This document shows, one piece after another, positions 7,575 through 9,451 of a stretch of DNA of 9,451 nucleotides. Origin of the DNA: Planctomycetota bacterium (GTDB taxonomy: Bacteria; Planctomycetota; Planctomycetia; Pirellulales; UBA1268); the NCBI GenBank assembly GCA_027622795.1, contig JAQBZA010000098.1, positions 1 to 9,451 of the forward strand, read 5' to 3'. Made by a program: the position numbers and the translations under genes. The notes under the pieces are model-generated. The model had not been told where the DNA came from. It was given only the letters and a program-made list of their open reading frames with translations, and made no database searches. Positions within the stretch are counted from its first letter, which is position 1. Each line of letters begins with the position of its first letter.

Positions 7575-7580
7575 TACAAT
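7575..7580 (+). promoter_or_regulatory. -10 box candidate for the DUF4405-like gene, near-leaderless
   Basis: TACAAT matches the TATAAT consensus in five of six positions and ends 9 bases before the ATG at 7590. A transcript starting 6-8 bases after it would have almost no leader, which agrees with the absence of any Shine-Dalgarno there. No good -35 is found at the usual distance (7552-7557 reads ATCCCG), so this is a modest call. Confidence 0.35.
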
Positions 7581-7589
7581 ACAGCCCTC

Positions 7590-8051
7590 ATGGTGATCAC
7601 AGAAGACAAACAGCAACGCACGGCCCGGCAGTCGATCCCCGCCCCGCGGCCCCGTCGCCGCCGCATCTCGTGGAGTGAAATCAATCTCGCGCTCGATGCC
7701 GCCTTGCTGGTGAACTTTGCCGCCCTCTGTGCGGCGGCGGCGATCGTGCGGTTTGTGTTTCCCCCCGGGCCGGCGGCGAAGGGATGGCTGCTGTGGGGCT
7801 ACGACTACGACGCCTGGGCCGGGATTCAGTTTGGGCTGCTCGCCGTACTCACGCTCGGCATTCTCGTGCATGTGATGCTGCACTGGTCGTGGGTCTGCAA
7901 TGTACTGGCCGCGCGGCTCTCGCGGGATCGGCGGGCCCGCGTTGACGAGGGCTTGCAGACGATCTACGGCGTCGGCCTGTTGATCGTCTTGCTGATCGTG
8001 ATCGGCATTCCGGTGGCTACCGCCTGGCTCACGATCCGCGGGCCCGCGTAA
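7590..8051 (+). CDS. Small three-helix membrane protein, DUF4405-like
   Basis: A 153-residue inner-membrane protein. An Arg/Pro-rich cytoplasmic N-terminus (residues 10-25) precedes three predicted helices at about 31-54, 77-98 and 126-148. The pattern INLALD...RFVFPPG, then LWGYDYDAWAGIQ, then LGILVHVMLHWSWV resembles DUF4405, a short cytochrome-b-like domain related to formate dehydrogenase gamma subunits. H94 and H98 in helix 2 remain. The position in 'W-x-x-I-x-F' where relatives, as I recall them, carry His is Q80 here, and helix 1 has no His, so haem binding is doubtful. The ATG at 7590 is chosen because the residues encoded upstream are not credible and a -10 box stands just before it. 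Its stop lies 15 bases from the end of the convergent SafE-like gene. It may belong functionally with the respiratory or copper genes to its right; that is inference. Confidence 0.7.
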   Translation: MVITEDKQQRTARQSIPAPRPRRRRISWSEINLALDAALLVNFAALCAAAAIVRFVFPPGPAAKGWLLWGYDYDAWAGIQFGLLAVLTLGILVHVMLHWSWVCNVLAARLSRDRRARVDEGLQTIYGVGLLIVLLIVIGIPVATAWLTIRGPA

Positions 8052-8066
8052 GGTTCTCAGCCCACC

Positions 8067-8759
8067 CTACTCGCAAAACGGGCAGGTTGCGGCGGGCTCC
8101 CCGGTAAACGAAAGATTCGTCGCGCCGCGGGCGATCGAGATCATGCCGGTGAGCACGAGGCACCAGGCGGCGATCGTGTTGATCCGCCGCCGCGTGGCCA
8201 CGCCCATGAGCGATCCGCCGACGCCCGCCATGACCATGGCTGGAACGGTGCCGGCACCGAAGGCCACCATCGTGACGAGCCCCTGCGCAAGGTCGCTTGT
8301 GCTGGCCGCCAAGGCGAGCATGCCGTAGAGCAGCCCGCAGGGCAGGAGGCCGGTGAACAAGCCGGCCAGAAACACGTCGAGCGAGCCTTTGCCGCCGAGC
8401 AGCGCCCGAAACAGGCCCGCCCCGGGGCAGCCGCCCGCCCCCACGCCCCGCTTTGGCAAGACGCCCGCGCTCCACAGGCCCTGCAGAATCAGCAGCACCC
8501 CGGCCAGGATCGCCAGCACCGCCGAGGCGTTGCCCCAGCCGGCGAGCGAACGAGTCGCCTTCATCCCCACAAATGCCGCCGCCACGCCGAGAACCGCGTA
8601 GGTAAAGATTCGCCCGCCGGAATAGATGAGCTGCCGCCGCAGATTGACCTGCCAGGCCGGGGCCGCGCTGCCGATCGCCAACGCGAAAGGGCCGCACATG
8701 CCGAGGCAATGGGCCGAGCCGAGCATCCCGGAGACGACGAGCAGGGGCCACTCGATCAT
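8067..8759 (-). CDS. TauE/SafE-family (COG2836-like) membrane protein, likely copper/oxidase maturation
   Basis: A 230-residue integral membrane protein with six predicted helices (about 5-31, 44-67, 78-96, 128-152, 158-181, 193-212). The two halves each carry a cysteine motif at a helix: G14-S-A-H17-C18-L-G-M21-C22-G in the first and G-L-L-P140-C141-G-L-L-Y-G in the second. This is the signature of the DsbD_2/COG2836 branch that databases call 'sulfite exporter TauE/SafE'. Members often sit next to the copper ATPase of cbb3-oxidase gene clusters, so Cu or thiol handling is more likely than sulfite export. The extreme C-terminus is C226-P-F-C229-E230, an added CxxC. The start at 8759 overlaps the ATPase stop by 4 bases (ATGA), which fixes it; upstream in-frame codons would only read antisense-like residues inside the ATPase gene. 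Confidence 0.85.
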   Translation of the reverse strand: MIEWPLLVVSGMLGSAHCLGMCGPFALAIGSAAPAWQVNLRRQLIYSGGRIFTYAVLGVAAAFVGMKATRSLAGWGNASAVLAILAGVLLILQGLWSAGVLPKRGVGAGGCPGAGLFRALLGGKGSLDVFLAGLFTGLLPCGLLYGMLALAASTSDLAQGLVTMVAFGAGTVPAMVMAGVGGSLMGVATRRRINTIAAWCLVLTGMISIARGATNLSFTGEPAATCPFCE

Positions 8760-9451
8760 GCCGGCACCTCGGCGGGGAGCAGGGCCGGCGGCTCGTTTCC
8801 GGGATCGGCCAGCCGCAGCGAGTTGCTCACGACCAGCAGGCTGCTGGCCACCATCGCCGCGGCCGCGAGCGCCGGATGCACCCAGCCGACGGCGGCCAGT
8901 GGGATGCAGGCCGCGTTGTAGCCGAAGGCCCACAGCAGGTTCCAGCGGATCGTGCGGCGAGTGCGATCGGCCAAACCCACCAGCCAGGCCAGATCGGAGA
9001 GGGCATCACGGAGCAGGCAGATATCAGCCGACCAGCGCGAGACATCCGCGCCGCAGCCGAGGGCCACGCCCACGTCGGCCGCAGCGAGGGCAGGGGCATC
9101 GTTGATGCCGTCGCCTACCATCACGACAGTCGTGCCGGCGCGCTGCGCCTTCTGAATCACCGCGAGCTTGTCCTGAGGCAGAAGCGGTGCCTCGCACCGC
9201 ATGCCGAGCACGGTGGCGACCGCCTCGGCACGGTCACGATGGTCTCCCGACAAGAGCAGCGTCTCGGCGGGTCGCTCTCGAAGCTCCGCCAACGCCTCGG
9301 CGGCCTCCGGCCGGATTGTTTCCTGAAACCAGATCGCGGCAGCCGGCCGCTCCTCGATGGTGAGCACGCACTGCGGCGACGCGGCACTGTCGGGCCATAC
9401 GCCAGCCCAGCGCTCGCTGCCCAACCGAACCAGGCGGCACGAGCCAGGCTC
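8756..9451 (-). CDS. P1B-type heavy-metal (probably Cu+) transporting ATPase, C-terminal part only
   Basis: The visible 231 residues are the C-terminal third of an ATP-driven metal exporter; the start, metal-binding domains, CPx helix and DKTGT phosphorylation site lie right of the window. Counting from the first complete codon, the P-domain shows S68-G-D70 (the usual TGD with Ser), P-x-D-K, and the hinge G113-D-G-I-N-D118-APALAAADVGVALG. Two final helices follow. They contain Y168-N169 and M190-V-A-S-S194, the YN and MxxSS residues typical of Cu+-selective P1B-1 pumps. A tail of about 25 polar residues ends the protein. The gene is coupled to the SafE-like gene by a 4-base overlap. That pairing and the SGD variant fit a CcoI/FixI-type ATPase supplying copper to cbb3 oxidase. 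A CopA-type detoxification pump cannot be excluded without the N-terminal part. Confidence 0.9.
   Translation of the reverse strand, partial: EPGSCRLVRLGSERWAGVWPDSAASPQCVLTIEERPAAAIWFQETIRPEAAEALAELRERPAETLLLSGDHRDRAEAVATVLGMRCEAPLLPQDKLAVIQKAQRAGTTVVMVGDGINDAPALAAADVGVALGCGADVSRWSADICLLRDALSDLAWLVGLADRTRRTIRWNLLWAFGYNAACIPLAAVGWVHPALAAAAMVASSLLVVSNSLRLADPGNEPPALLPAEVPA

Noticed and set aside
8760..8933. 58-residue N-terminal extension of the SafE-like protein
   Set aside because: It lies fully inside the ATPase coding region in another frame, is Arg/Gly-rich, and the ATGA overlap gives a better start.
1..9451. Defence system, CRISPR array, transposon, prophage or biosynthetic cluster
   Set aside because: No direct-repeat arrays, transposase, integrase, nuclease or reverse transcriptase motifs, or tRNA-like ends were found; every long gene belongs to a recognised housekeeping or planctomycete accessory family.

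Overview
This is a GC-rich stretch that looks like ordinary chromosome of a planctomycete (Planctomycetota, probably Pirellulales-like; the order is a guess). The main evidence is a three-domain PSCyt1/DUF1549/DUF1553 protein followed directly by a DUF1501 protein, a pairing that is highly expanded in that phylum. A type I sulfatase, a secreted SGNH hydrolase and a short 'WPQ-LGP' PQQ-repeat protein fit the same picture. I see no RNA gene, CRISPR array, transposon, phage gene or attachment site.

Left part (1-2027): a sulfatase on the minus strand, cut by the left window edge, and an SGNH/GDSL-type hydrolase on the plus strand. They diverge from a 153-base intergenic region that contains a 10-bp-stem inverted repeat. 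Both proteins carry export signals and could act together on sulfated, acylated glycans. That role is inferred from family membership and neighbourhood.

Middle part (2028-6162): a 272-base leader with stem-loops and a weak promoter candidate precedes a two-gene operon. The first gene encodes a secreted protein with two CxxCH motifs (PSCyt1-PSCyt2-PSD1). The second encodes a Tat-signal DUF1501 protein whose ribosome-binding site overlaps the stop codon of the first. The biochemical role of this very common planctomycete pair is not firmly established.

Right part (6170-9451): a minus-strand PQQ-repeat beta-propeller protein ends 7 bases from the end of the DUF1501 gene. Divergent to it is a small three-helix membrane protein resembling DUF4405, with a near-leaderless promoter candidate. 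Converging on that gene is a minus-strand pair: the C-terminal part of a P1B-type (probably Cu+) ATPase, cut by the right window edge, and a six-helix TauE/SafE (COG2836-like) membrane protein. Their reading frames overlap by 4 bases (ATGA). ATPase plus SafE is a common arrangement beside cbb3-type cytochrome oxidase genes, so this edge probably belongs to a copper-handling or oxidase-maturation cluster that continues beyond the window.

I found no convincing undescribed system. The points most worth a second look are the CxxC tail of the SafE protein, the histidine-poor DUF4405-like protein beside copper genes, and a few palindromic intergenic elements.
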